Part shown: piece by piece, positions 1 through 6,128 of the stretch | Layout: each line of letters starts with the position of its first letter | How positions within the stretch are numbered: the first letter of the stretch is position 1 | Assembly (NCBI GenBank): GCA_003449595.1 | Contig: DMHB01000333.1 | Span: 1-12,227 of the forward strand | DNA from: Microscillaceae bacterium | GTDB lineage: Bacteria; Bacteroidota; Bacteroidia; Cytophagales; Microscillaceae | Reading direction: 5' to 3' | DNA length: 12,227 bases | The notes under the pieces: generated by a model | The model's input: the letters and a program-made list of their open reading frames with translations, nothing else | The model's database searches: none | Told to the model about the DNA's origin: nothing | Program-made: the position numbers and the translations under genes

Positions 1-281
1 TGTTGAATAGCCTGCACATAAAACTTAGCGATAGGAGCATTCAGCTGAAGCTTAGGCTGGTTGTTTTTGAATTGTACATCGAGCACAAAATTGATTTTGC
101 CCCTTTCCAATTTATCGGCGATTTGCTGCCTAAGAAAAAGCTCTTTTTCGGTAGAAAAATTTTTAGGCAACCGTACCGACATTTCAAAAAATTTAGAGTT
201 AAGCGATTTTACCTCTGCTACAATGCTAAGTTGGGCATCTTCATAGGTTGCGCTGCCAAAACCGGTCATCGAAGTAATCAT
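1..281 (-). CDS. yicC: YicC/YloC-family endoribonuclease, N-terminal part (runs off window start)
   Basis: The minus strand reads from ATG at 281-279 without a stop to the window edge, giving 93 full codons. The protein opens MITSMTGFGSATYED and continues with VKSLNSKFFEMSVRLP and a segment rich in Lys/Glu ending LERGKINF. This matches the YicC N-terminal domain signature: an SMTGFG opening, an E-x-(R/K)-S-(V/L)-N-(S/H)-(R/K) motif and an RGK segment. The family is stress-linked and associated with endoribonuclease activity; full proteins are near 290 residues, so about two thirds lies outside the window. A second in-frame ATG at 269-267 exists, but the family usually has a few residues before SMTGFG, so the upstream ATG is preferred. 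The gene is divergent from purQ across an 80-bp gap. The plus-strand reading frames over this stretch are shadows. Confidence 0.88.
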   Translation of the reverse strand, partial: MITSMTGFGSATYEDAQLSIVAEVKSLNSKFFEMSVRLPKNFSTEKELFLRQQIADKLERGKINFVLDVQFKNNQPKLQLNAPIAKFYVQAIQ

Positions 282-294
282 AAAAGAATAGGGG

Positions 295-327
295 TTAGGA
301 AATCCTTCGGATAAATCATTAAATTTG
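295..327 (+). promoter_or_regulatory. Candidate promoter for purQ
   Basis: TAAATTTG at 320-327 fits the Bacteroidota -7 consensus TAnnTTTG exactly. The matching -33 position, 21 nt upstream, holds TTAG (295-298), a partial match to TTTG. The predicted transcription start near 333 leaves a leader of about 30 nt before the purQ ATG. Confidence 0.5.
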
Positions 328-361
328 AAACAAAAAACATAGGCAATCTACCAAATTCTTT

Positions 362-1048
362 ATGAAGTTCGGCATACTTGTTTTTCCAGGCTCCAATTGC
401 GACGACGATATGTTGTATGTATTGCGCGATATTTTAAACCAACAGGTTACCAAAATATGGCATAAAGACCGTGATTTACAAGGCTGCGAGGTGGTCGTTG
501 TACCGGGCGGATTTTCTTATGGCGATTATTTGCGCTCGGGGGCGATTGCCCGTTTCTCGCCCGTGATGCAAGCAGTAGTCGAACACGCACAGCGAGGCCG
601 GTATGTATGGGGCATTTGCAATGGATTTCAAATACTGACCGAAGCCGGTTTGTTAGACGGTGCCTTGCTGAAAAACAATCATCAAAAATATACTTGCAAA
701 AATATTTACCTGCAAGTCGGTCAAACCCAAAGTGCGCTGACCAAACAACTTGACCCCAAACGCCCCTATCGCATCCCAATTGCACACGGCGACGGACGCT
801 TTTTTGCCTCATCCGATGTACTCAAACGCTTAGAAGACAACGATCAAATTTTATTTCGCTATTGCGATGCGCAAGGCCTCCTAACCGACGAAAGTAATCC
901 CAATGGCTCTACCGACCATATTGCCGGTATTTGCAATAAGCAGGGCAACATCTGGGGAATGATGCCCCACCCCGAAAGGGCTTGCGATCCGCTTTTGGGC
1001 AATACCGATGGCCGATTTTTGTTCGAGTCGCTGCTGCACCAACTATAA
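362..1048 (+). CDS. purQ: Phosphoribosylformylglycinamidine synthase, glutaminase subunit PurQ
   Basis: PurQ releases ammonia from glutamine for the fourth step of purine synthesis (FGAR to FGAM) in the cytoplasm. The 228-residue product is full length for the small stand-alone PurQ. It is a class I glutamine amidotransferase: it opens MKFGILVFPGSNCD, has PGGFSYGDYLRSGAIA at about 48-63, the nucleophile Cys86 within GICNGFQ, and the catalytic His203/Glu205 pair in MPHPER. This subunit type works with PurS and the short PurL, neither of which is in the window, so the synthase genes are not clustered here. The ATG at 362 is preferred because the conserved PurQ N-terminus starts there. No Shine-Dalgarno sequence precedes it, which is normal for this phylum. 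A promoter-like TAAATTTG lies 34 nt upstream. Confidence 0.97.
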   Translation: MKFGILVFPGSNCDDDMLYVLRDILNQQVTKIWHKDRDLQGCEVVVVPGGFSYGDYLRSGAIARFSPVMQAVVEHAQRGRYVWGICNGFQILTEAGLLDGALLKNNHQKYTCKNIYLQVGQTQSALTKQLDPKRPYRIPIAHGDGRFFASSDVLKRLEDNDQILFRYCDAQGLLTDESNPNGSTDHIAGICNKQGNIWGMMPHPERACDPLLGNTDGRFLFESLLHQL

Positions 1049-1213
1049 TCAATTGCCAATAGCTTTTTTACTGATGCGGCACACCACTAATCAGTCGTTT
1101 CCGGCCTATCGGGTGCTGCTACCCCACAAGCAAAATAAGTTTGTCAAACTTCTACCATCATCCTACCCCATACTCGGACGCTTTGCCTCCCTTTTAGCCT
1201 AACAAGTTTCAAT

Positions 1214-1245
1214 AAAAGCTGAATTTAAAGCCATTTTGAGCTTTT
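1214..1245. terminator. Weak candidate terminator stem downstream of purQ
   Basis: AAAAGCT (1214-1220) and AGCTTTT (1239-1245) form a 7-bp perfect inverted repeat around an 18-nt loop. The A-rich 5' arm and T-rich 3' arm could serve either strand. The stem is AT-rich, the loop is long, and it lies 165 nt after the purQ stop, so this is a low-confidence call. Confidence 0.25.
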
Positions 1246-1265
1246 CTAAGCATTATTGCGCCAGA

Positions 1266-1281
1266 TGTATTGGCCAATACA
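1266..1281. promoter_or_regulatory. Perfect 16-bp palindrome, candidate operator
   Basis: TGTATTGGCCAATACA is identical to its reverse complement over all 16 bases. It lies 144 nt before the ppk2 start. Perfect symmetry without a spacer suggests a dimeric regulator's binding site rather than an RNA hairpin, since there would be no loop. The regulator is unknown. It shares the TGTA-N8-TACA frame with a site in the tetR/hbd intergenic region. Confidence 0.4.
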
Positions 1282-1287
1282 AACAGT

Positions 1288-1343
1288 CATAATTACTTAA
1301 TAATACCTCGGCTGCACGCCGAATCTGCTACGCATAATTACTT
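1288..1343. repeat. 11-bp direct repeat pair
   Basis: CATAATTACTT occurs at 1288-1298 and again at 1333-1343, with starts 45 nt apart, close to four helical turns. A short stem TCGGC-tgcac-GCCGA lies between the copies. This could be paired protein-binding sites upstream of ppk2 or chance in AT-rich DNA. Confidence 0.3.
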
Positions 1344-1425
1344 GTGACGAAAGTCATTTTTTTTATATGCCGAAGGCTGTATCTTCCTTGTTTCTTATTT
1401 ATCCTAACGTCAATATTTACAATGT

Positions 1426-2277
1426 ATGGAATCTATCATTTCGCCTGAAGACTTAGCCCTGCTCAACGAGAAAAATGGGTTAAAAAAGCTTATAAGTACC
1501 AAAAACGGCAACTTGAGTAAAATTATCAAAGAGTTGAAATACGAAGAAGAACTGCGCCTTCTTCAGATAGAGTTAGTCAAGCTACAGCGGTGGGTGCAAG
1601 AAGAGGAAAAACGAGTACTGATTATTTTTGAAGGGCGGGATGCTGCGGGCAAAGGAGGCGCTATTTTGCGGTTTACCCAACACCTTAGCCCCCGAGCGAT
1701 GCGGGTGGTAGCTTTGCCCAAACCTACCGAGATTGAAAAGAGCCAGTGGTATTTTCAGCGATATGTCAACCAATTGCCCAATCCGGGAGAAATGTTTTTT
1801 TTTGACCGCAGCTGGTACAACCGCGCTGTCATAGAGCCGGTGATGGGTTTTTGTACCGAAAAACAATACCAAGATTATATGCGCCAAGTACCCGATTTCG
1901 AGCACATGCTGCACGAAGATGGGCTGATTATGTTTAAGTTTTGGTTTTCGGTATCGAAAGAAGAACAAGCCGAGCGTTTTGCAGAACGCAAAACCGACCC
2001 CCTCAAACAGTGGAAACTTAGCCCTGTGGATGAAAAAGCACAAGAAGTATGGGATTTGGTAGGCCACTACAAAGAAGAAATGTTCATCAAGACCCACACG
2101 GCCTACAGCCCTTGGCTTATCATCCAAGCCAACAACAAACGCAAGGCTCGGCTGGAAGTAATCAGGCACGTACTTTCAGAAATTGAATACGAAGGCAAAG
2201 AAAAAGCCAAGGTAGCGCTAAAACCCGACCCCAACATAGTGGTTAGGTATTATCGTTCTTCCAGTAATCTGGGCTAA
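1426..2277 (+). CDS. ppk2: Polyphosphate kinase 2 family protein (class I-like)
   Basis: PPK2 enzymes move phosphate between inorganic polyphosphate and nucleotides, in most cases making ATP or GTP from the diphosphates. The 283-residue protein has the family's P-loop fold: a Walker A motif EGRDAAGKGG (69-78), a Walker B/active segment FFFDRSWYNRA (124-134) and a lid region ERFAERKTDPLKQWKLSP (183-200). The Arg after the first Gly and the Gly-Gly after the P-loop Lys resemble class I enzymes (nucleoside diphosphate kinases) rather than class III, which usually reads GLDAAGKDG; the class call is an inference. The first 60 residues are charged and helical. The ATG at 1426 gives the expected family length. 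The gene stands alone, with a long upstream gap and a convergent rhodanese gene 5 bp after its stop. Confidence 0.95.
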   Translation: MESIISPEDLALLNEKNGLKKLISTKNGNLSKIIKELKYEEELRLLQIELVKLQRWVQEEEKRVLIIFEGRDAAGKGGAILRFTQHLSPRAMRVVALPKPTEIEKSQWYFQRYVNQLPNPGEMFFFDRSWYNRAVIEPVMGFCTEKQYQDYMRQVPDFEHMLHEDGLIMFKFWFSVSKEEQAERFAERKTDPLKQWKLSPVDEKAQEVWDLVGHYKEEMFIKTHTAYSPWLIIQANNKRKARLEVIRHVLSEIEYEGKEKAKVALKPDPNIVVRYYRSSSNLG

Positions 2278-2282
2278 ACCCA

Positions 2283-2582
2283 TCAGGCTTTCCAATAGGC
2301 TTCGATGCCGCCTATCAGGTTGCGTACTTGGGTAAAACCGGCCATTTGCAATACCTTTTGGGCGGTTTCGCTGCGTTTGCCCGACTTACAATGCACAACC
2401 ACCTCTTGATCTTTCCAAGCCTCAAGCGATTGGTTTTCGATGGCCATTGGCAGGGTAGCCAAAGGAATGAGCTGCCCACCGATGTTGCCTTCTTCATATT
2501 CCCATTCTTCACGTACATCGATGATGTTGACTTTTTCTTGGTTTTGTAGCCTTGTTTTTAGTTCGTCCACGGTGATATCCAT
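2283..2582 (-). CDS. Single-domain rhodanese-like protein
   Basis: The 99-residue protein is one complete rhodanese domain. IIDVREEWEYEEGNIGG (20-36) matches the DVRxxxEYxxGHIxGA region, although Asn replaces the usual His before Ile. The active-site loop is HCKSGKRS (64-71) with Cys65 as the persulfide-carrying residue, followed by GFTQVRNLIGGIEAYW near the end. It has no signal peptide, so it should be cytoplasmic. Such small proteins move sulfane sulfur in thiol metabolism or cofactor sulfuration; the specific partner cannot be read from the sequence. It lies 29 bp downstream of nuoD on the same strand and is probably co-transcribed with it. It is convergent with ppk2, leaving almost no room for a terminator between them. 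Confidence 0.93.
   Translation of the reverse strand: MDITVDELKTRLQNQEKVNIIDVREEWEYEEGNIGGQLIPLATLPMAIENQSLEAWKDQEVVVHCKSGKRSETAQKVLQMAGFTQVRNLIGGIEAYWKA
2295..2315. repeat. Inverted repeat near the 3' end of the rhodanese gene
   Basis: ATAGGC (2295-2300) and GCCTAT (2310-2315) form a 6-bp stem with a 9-nt loop inside the last codons of the rhodanese gene. A second small stem, TGGG-ctaaa-CCCA (2270-2282), covers the ppk2 stop codon. With a 5-bp gap between the convergent genes, these may help to stop transcription from either side. Neither has a T tract. Confidence 0.25.
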
Positions 2583-2611
2583 ACCTAATAATGAGTTTAT
2601 GTTTTGAATTA

Positions 2612-3874
2612 TTATCTATCTACTTCGCCCATTACAAAATCTAATGAGCCTACAATGGCAACCAAATCGGCCAACAAAACGCCTCGGCTAATTTCCGGCA
2701 ATACCGACAAATTGGCAAAACAACATGAGCGCGCTTTGCAGCGAAGCGGGATGTCGCTTTTGCCGTCGCTGCGGAAATAGAAGCCCAGCTCTCCTTTCGG
2801 ATTTTCGGCGCGGGCATAGAATTCGCCAGCCTTGGGGCGTATCTTCTTGGAAGCCAACGCTTGTGGGTCGAAATCGCGGGTTCGTTTGTGGTCGCCTAAT
2901 AAGCCCGCTGCACATTGTTGTAAGATGCGTACAGATTCGAAACACTCCATGAGCCTCACCCAAGTTCTGTCCCAACAATCGCCTACTTCGCCCATTTCGC
3001 CTGTACCAATAGGCACCTCAAATTCAAGCTCAGGGTAAACCGAATAGCCATCTACTCGGCGCAGGTCGTAGCGCAAACCCGAAGCCCGCAACATTGGCCC
3101 CGACACCCCATAGTTGATGGCTAAACCCAATGGCAATGCCCCTACCTTGGCTGTGCGTTGAATAAATATTTTGTTATCAACCATCAACCGCTGTGTTTCT
3201 ACCAACTTAGGGTTTAAGTAGCTGCAAAACTCTTGTACACGCTCTTCAAAACCTACCGGCAAATCATAATAAAGGCCGCCAATCCAAATATAATTGTATA
3301 ACATCCGCGCCCCCGAAAGCCACTCCAACATCCGCAAAATATGCTCTCGGTCGCGCATCATCCACATAAAAGGTGTAAAAGCGCCAATGTCGATGCCATA
3401 AGTACCGATGGCAATAAAATGAGAAGCGAGCCGGTTCAGTTCGGCTACCATCACCCGAATGTATTCGATGCGTTTGGGTAGTTTCCCGGTTAATCCCAGC
3501 ATTTGCTCGACCCCCATTGCGTAAGCGTGCTCCGAGTTCATCGCGGCTACATAGTCCATTCTATCCACATAAGGAATGATTTGGTTGAAAGGCAACGATT
3601 CGGCGTGTTTTTCAAAACAACGGTGCAAATACCCCAAATGAGGCACTACATCGACCACCAACTCACCTTCCATCAATACTTCGAGGCGTAAGACTCCGTG
3701 TGTCGAAGGATGCTGAGGCCCTACGTTGAGCAGTATTTGCTCCGACTTGAGCGATGTCGCGTCATATTTTGTAGGCTCGGAGCGCAGCAGGTGTTCAGGG
3801 TCAAACTCGTATTGAACAGTAGGACTTTGGTAGCGCTGGGCTGTATCAGGTAGGAAAGTAGGCTGTTTTTCCAT
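2612..3874 (-). CDS. nuoD: NADH-quinone oxidoreductase subunit D (complex I, 49-kDa homologue)
   Basis: NuoD belongs to the peripheral arm of respiratory complex I and helps to form the quinone-binding site beside NuoB. The 420-residue product shows GPQHPSTHG (52-60), the conserved quinone-pocket His segment, then PHLGYLHR (78-85), YVDRMDY (102-108), RASG (263-266), EMGEVGDCWDR (293-303) and the family ending SLDFVMGEVDR. I start at the ATG 3874-3872. A longer frame would need TTG at 3907 and would overlap the upstream gene. From the ATG, the lipoprotein gene ends 19 bp upstream. No other nuo gene is adjacent, which is unusual because nuoD commonly sits in a nuoA-N run or behind nuoB/nuoC. 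The C-terminal RCKARSCCF (378-386) contains three cysteines where many homologues have none. It is probably transcribed from the lipoprotein promoter and followed by the rhodanese gene. Confidence 0.96.
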   Translation of the reverse strand: MEKQPTFLPDTAQRYQSPTVQYEFDPEHLLRSEPTKYDATSLKSEQILLNVGPQHPSTHGVLRLEVLMEGELVVDVVPHLGYLHRCFEKHAESLPFNQIIPYVDRMDYVAAMNSEHAYAMGVEQMLGLTGKLPKRIEYIRVMVAELNRLASHFIAIGTYGIDIGAFTPFMWMMRDREHILRMLEWLSGARMLYNYIWIGGLYYDLPVGFEERVQEFCSYLNPKLVETQRLMVDNKIFIQRTAKVGALPLGLAINYGVSGPMLRASGLRYDLRRVDGYSVYPELEFEVPIGTGEMGEVGDCWDRTWVRLMECFESVRILQQCAAGLLGDHKRTRDFDPQALASKKIRPKAGEFYARAENPKGELGFYFRSDGKSDIPLRCKARSCCFANLSVLPEISRGVLLADLVAIVGSLDFVMGEVDR

Positions 3875-3893
3875 CAAGCAGGCAACAGGGTTT

Positions 3894-4529
3894 TTAGTTT
3901 TCAACAAATGACAGTTGCGCTACTTTCTCGGTAATTTTCTCAATAAATTGCTCCGGTTTGTAGCTTTTGATTCCTTTAGCTTTATCTTCGGCGGTGGGGT
4001 AGCTAAATTTTCCGAAATTTTTACACTGCCACCATTCTACACGACCCTTTTTACAAAAAGCTAAAATTTCTAATTCAATGTGTTCGTCTTTTTCATCATA
4101 GTCTAAATACCGAACCACCATTTTGATAGACTTATTTCCGGGCGTATTCGACGCATTTACATTTTTGATGTTGATAAACCGGTGAATGTTAGGTTTTTTT
4201 ACGTTGAGTTCTTCGGCAGGAAAATTATCAAACTTATTGATCTTTGAAATGCGCAGGTCTTTATGCTGTACAAAAGCTTGTGAGGTCAGTTCTTTTTCTA
4301 CACCAGACAATACTTTTTTAGACAAGCCATTGCCTATGTTATCAGCAAATTCAAGATAATAACTGACTGTGGCAGCATAAGCTCGTTTTTCTATTTCTTT
4401 TTTATCAGGCGACGTGCTGTTGGCTGTTTCGCCACCACTCGAACTGGGTTGACATCCGCCAAGTATCACCCACAAAGAGAACGAAGTAAAAAGTAAATGA
4501 CAAAATGGTGCAAAATGTAAGTTCAACAT
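3894..4529 (-). CDS. Predicted lipoprotein of unknown function
   Basis: I do not recognise the family. The 211-residue product starts with a hydrophobic segment (residues 5-24) ending in a lipobox-like LGGC, which would place the lipid on Cys26. After it comes a low-complexity Ser/Gly/Thr linker (28-40), then a soluble domain of about 165 residues rich in Lys, with a WWQC motif (166-169) and cysteines at 159 and 169 that could pair. The signal's N-terminal end has no Lys or Arg, which is atypical. The codons just upstream would encode Lys-Pro-Arg-Arg, but no usable start codon precedes them before a stop, so the ATG at 4529 stands. It should be anchored in the cell envelope. It lies 19 bp before nuoD in the same direction and is divergent from mrp. 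Confidence 0.82.
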   Translation of the reverse strand: MLNLHFAPFCHLLFTSFSLWVILGGCQPSSSGGETANSTSPDKKEIEKRAYAATVSYYLEFADNIGNGLSKKVLSGVEKELTSQAFVQHKDLRISKINKFDNFPAEELNVKKPNIHRFINIKNVNASNTPGNKSIKMVVRYLDYDEKDEHIELEILAFCKKGRVEWWQCKNFGKFSYPTAEDKAKGIKSYKPEQFIEKITEKVAQLSFVEN

Positions 4530-4545
4530 ATGCCTGCGTGGTTTA

Positions 4546-4578
4546 TTTGAAGATTGTTGAGAATAAATGATAATTTTG
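4546..4578 (+). promoter_or_regulatory. Candidate promoter for mrp (distal)
   Basis: TTTG (4546-4549) and TAATTTTG (4571-4578) are separated by 21 nt and match the Bacteroidota -33/-7 consensus TTTG / TAnnTTTG. The predicted start of transcription is near 4584, leaving a leader of about 120 nt to the mrp ATG. Confidence 0.55.
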
Positions 4579-4599
4579 TTTCTGCTCGCTGGTTATACA

Positions 4600-4631
4600 C
4601 AAACATAATTTTTTATTGCTGAATCGCCAAA
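4600..4631 (-). promoter_or_regulatory. Candidate promoter for the lipoprotein-nuoD-rhodanese genes
   Basis: On the minus strand TTTG (4631-4628) is followed after 20 nt by TATGTTTG (4607-4600), an exact fit to TTTG / TAnnTTTG. The predicted start of transcription is near 4594, about 65 nt before the lipoprotein ATG. It points toward the plus-strand mrp promoter, so the two 5' ends may overlap by roughly 10 bp. Confidence 0.55.
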
Positions 4632-4691
4632 AAATGCCCAAACAATTCATAAAATGGAAGGTTTCATGGGTGTTTCCTACAGCATTTTCAT

Positions 4692-4699
4692 TAATTTTG
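4692..4699 (+). promoter_or_regulatory. Second -7-like box directly before the mrp start codon
   Basis: TAATTTTG ends 5 nt before the mrp ATG at 4705 and fits TAnnTTTG exactly. No good TTTG lies 19-21 nt upstream; the nearest is TTTC at 4673-4676 with a short 15-nt spacer. If active, it would give a leaderless or nearly leaderless mRNA. Confidence 0.35.
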
Positions 4700-4704
4700 T
4701 ACTT

Positions 4705-5778
4705 ATGCAATTTACAGAGAAAGACGTTTTAGCCGCACTTAGCACGGTTCCTGAGCCGGACTTGAAAAAAGACTTGGTAACCTTGGGGATGATTCGAGAT
4801 ATTCAAATCAACGACCACCAACTACAATTTACCGTAGTACTGACCACCCCGGCTTGCCCTTTGAAAGAAACCATCCGAAAATCTTGCGAAGCGGCCATTC
4901 ACCAGCACATCAACCCGCAAATTGAAGTCAATGTCTTGATGACTGCCGAAGTTACCACTGCGTTGCAAAGCCCTATGCTCGAAGGCGTGCGCAACATCAT
5001 TGCCGTCGCTTCGGGCAAAGGGGGCGTAGGCAAATCTACGGTTACAGCCAATTTGGCGCTTTCGTTGGCCAAAAGTGGTGCCCGCGTAGGCATCATCGAT
5101 GCCGATATTTCAGGCCCTTCTATTCCGGTAATGTTTGGTGTAGAAGACGAGCGCCCCGATGTAGCCGTGATCAACGATAAAAATATGATTGTGCCCATCT
5201 TACAATACGGTATCAAAATCATTTCAATGGGCTTTTTGGCGCCTGCCGAAAGTGCCGTAGTGTGGCGCGGACCGATGGCCAGCAAAGCCTTGCGCCAGTT
5301 TTTGGGCGATACACACTGGGGCGAATTGGACTACTTATTCATCGATCTGCCCCCGGGCACTGGCGACATTCACCTGACTTTGGTGCAGGCAGTACCCCTT
5401 ACCGGAGCTGTGTTGGTAACCACCCCTCAAAAAGTGGCTTTGGCCGATGCCATCAAAGGATTGGCGATGTTTCAGCAGCCTCAAATCAATGTGCCGGTGC
5501 TGGGCGTAGTCGAAAACATGTCGTATTTCACCCCTGCCGAACTACCCGAAAACAAATACTATATTTTCGGAAAAGACGGTGGCAAGAACTTAGCCGAGCA
5601 ATATAACGTTCCTTTTTTAGGCGAAATTCCATTGGTGCAAAGCATCCGTGAGGGTGGCGATGAAGGACTGCCAGCCGTAGCCCACACCAACGAAGCCTCT
5701 GCCAAAGCTTTCGCCGAGGTAGCCGAAGGATTAGCAAGGCAGATTGCCATACGGAACGCCAACCTAATTCCTGCATAA
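4705..5778 (+). CDS. mrp: Mrp/ApbC-family P-loop ATPase, iron-sulfur cluster carrier
   Basis: Mrp/ApbC proteins are cytoplasmic ATPases that bind and hand over Fe-S clusters. From the ATG at 4705 the protein has 357 residues. An N-terminal MIP18/DUF59 domain (about 3-80) includes the TTPACPL motif with Cys51. The ParA/MinD-like ATPase domain has the deviant Walker A SGKGGVGKST (103-112), IDADISGPS (131-139) and LFIDLPPGTGD (211-221). A longer frame to 4654 would add 17 residues unlike the family and would include a promoter-like box, so I reject it. The CxxC of enterobacterial Mrp/ApbC, expected after VVENMS (268-273), is absent: the segment reads YFTPAELPENKYYIFG. The only cysteines are Cys51 and Cys61. 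A NifU-C scaffold gene follows after 58 bp, supporting an Fe-S role. Confidence 0.95.
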   Translation: MQFTEKDVLAALSTVPEPDLKKDLVTLGMIRDIQINDHQLQFTVVLTTPACPLKETIRKSCEAAIHQHINPQIEVNVLMTAEVTTALQSPMLEGVRNIIAVASGKGGVGKSTVTANLALSLAKSGARVGIIDADISGPSIPVMFGVEDERPDVAVINDKNMIVPILQYGIKIISMGFLAPAESAVVWRGPMASKALRQFLGDTHWGELDYLFIDLPPGTGDIHLTLVQAVPLTGAVLVTTPQKVALADAIKGLAMFQQPQINVPVLGVVENMSYFTPAELPENKYYIFGKDGGKNLAEQYNVPFLGEIPLVQSIREGGDEGLPAVAHTNEASAKAFAEVAEGLARQIAIRNANLIPA

Positions 5779-5799
5779 ATAGTCAACAGAACTCTATTA

Positions 5800-5823
5800 A
5801 CCCTAAGGGGTGTTTATTTTTTT
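5800..5823 (+). terminator. Weak hairpin with T-rich tail between mrp and the NifU-like gene
   Basis: ACCC (5800-5803) pairs with GGGT (5808-5811) around TAAG, followed by GTTTATTTTTTT. The stem is only 4 bp, so this may be a weak terminator or attenuator that lowers read-through into the downstream gene, or chance. Confidence 0.3.
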
Positions 5824-5836
5824 AATCTTAGAAAAG

Positions 5837-6094
5837 ATGGAAACGCTTTTATCACTCACCACCCGTGTCGAAAACTCATTGGATACCATTCGGCCTTACT
5901 TAAAGACCGACGGCGGCGATGTCAAGTTGCTGGAAGTTACCGATGCGGGCTTAGTTAAATTAGAACTCTTAGGCTCTTGTGGCTCTTGCCCTATGTCGGC
6001 TATGACCTTGAAAGCAGGGATCGAAGAGGCCATCCGAAAGGCTGTCCCTGAAATCACTGCCGTCGAAGCGGTCAACGTTACGCCCATCGCCTGA
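5837..6094 (+). CDS. NifU C-terminal-domain protein (Nfu-type Fe-S scaffold)
   Basis: The 85-residue protein is a single NifU-C/Nfu domain, which holds a [4Fe-4S] cluster bridged between two subunits and passes it to target enzymes. It shows IRPYLKTDGGDVKLLEV (18-34) and the cluster-binding GSCGSCPMS (46-54) with Cys48 and Cys51 in a CxxC, then a C-terminal helix GIEEAIRKAVPEI. The ATG at 5837 matches the usual Nfu start, a few residues before the first helix. A GTG at 5810 in the same frame would add nine hydrophobic residues and is less likely. It lacks the A-type N-terminal domain of NfuA. It follows mrp by 58 bp and is probably its partner in cluster assembly or delivery. Confidence 0.93.
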   Translation: METLLSLTTRVENSLDTIRPYLKTDGGDVKLLEVTDAGLVKLELLGSCGSCPMSAMTLKAGIEEAIRKAVPEITAVEAVNVTPIA

Positions 6095-6128
6095 AAATTT
6101 TTCACCCCTCATTCCCCACCCTTTGCGT

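Larger units (their letters stand above)
1049..1425. other. 377-bp intergenic region between purQ and ppk2
   Basis: I recognise no gene here. A plus-strand reading frame starts inside purQ and continues to 1202, but its sequence is low in recognisable features and looks spurious. The region holds a small inverted repeat AAGTTT-gtc-AAACTT (1137-1151), a longer stem at 1214-1245, a perfect 16-bp palindrome (1266-1281), an 11-bp direct repeat (1288-1298 and 1333-1343) and a 5-bp stem TCGGC/GCCGA (1308-1322). TAAGTTTG at 1136-1143 fits the -7 promoter motif but lies almost 290 nt from ppk2. No convincing promoter lies directly before ppk2. Confidence 0.6.

Noticed and set aside
3..314. Plus-strand open frame of about 100 codons at the window start
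   Set aside because: The opposite strand encodes a clear YicC N-terminal domain; the plus-strand frame has no recognisable features and is its shadow.
1137..1151. AAGTTT-gtc-AAACTT inverted repeat as purQ terminator
   Set aside because: The stem is short and AT-rich and no T tract follows it.
1008..1202. Plus-strand frame overlapping the end of purQ and running into the gap
   Set aside because: It starts inside purQ in another frame, has no recognisable domain or start signal, and its composition looks non-coding.
3875..3907. Longer nuoD start at TTG (3907)
   Set aside because: It needs a rare start codon and overlaps the upstream lipoprotein gene by 14 bp; an ATG at 3874 removes the overlap and keeps all conserved NuoD segments.
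4654..4704. Longer mrp start at ATG 4654
   Set aside because: The extra 17 residues are hydrophobic and unlike the family; the stretch contains a promoter-like box, and MQFTEKDVLAAL at 4705 fits the usual Mrp start.
5810..5836. GTG start for the NifU-like gene
   Set aside because: It would begin within the small hairpin and T tract; the ATG at 5837 gives the usual Nfu length.
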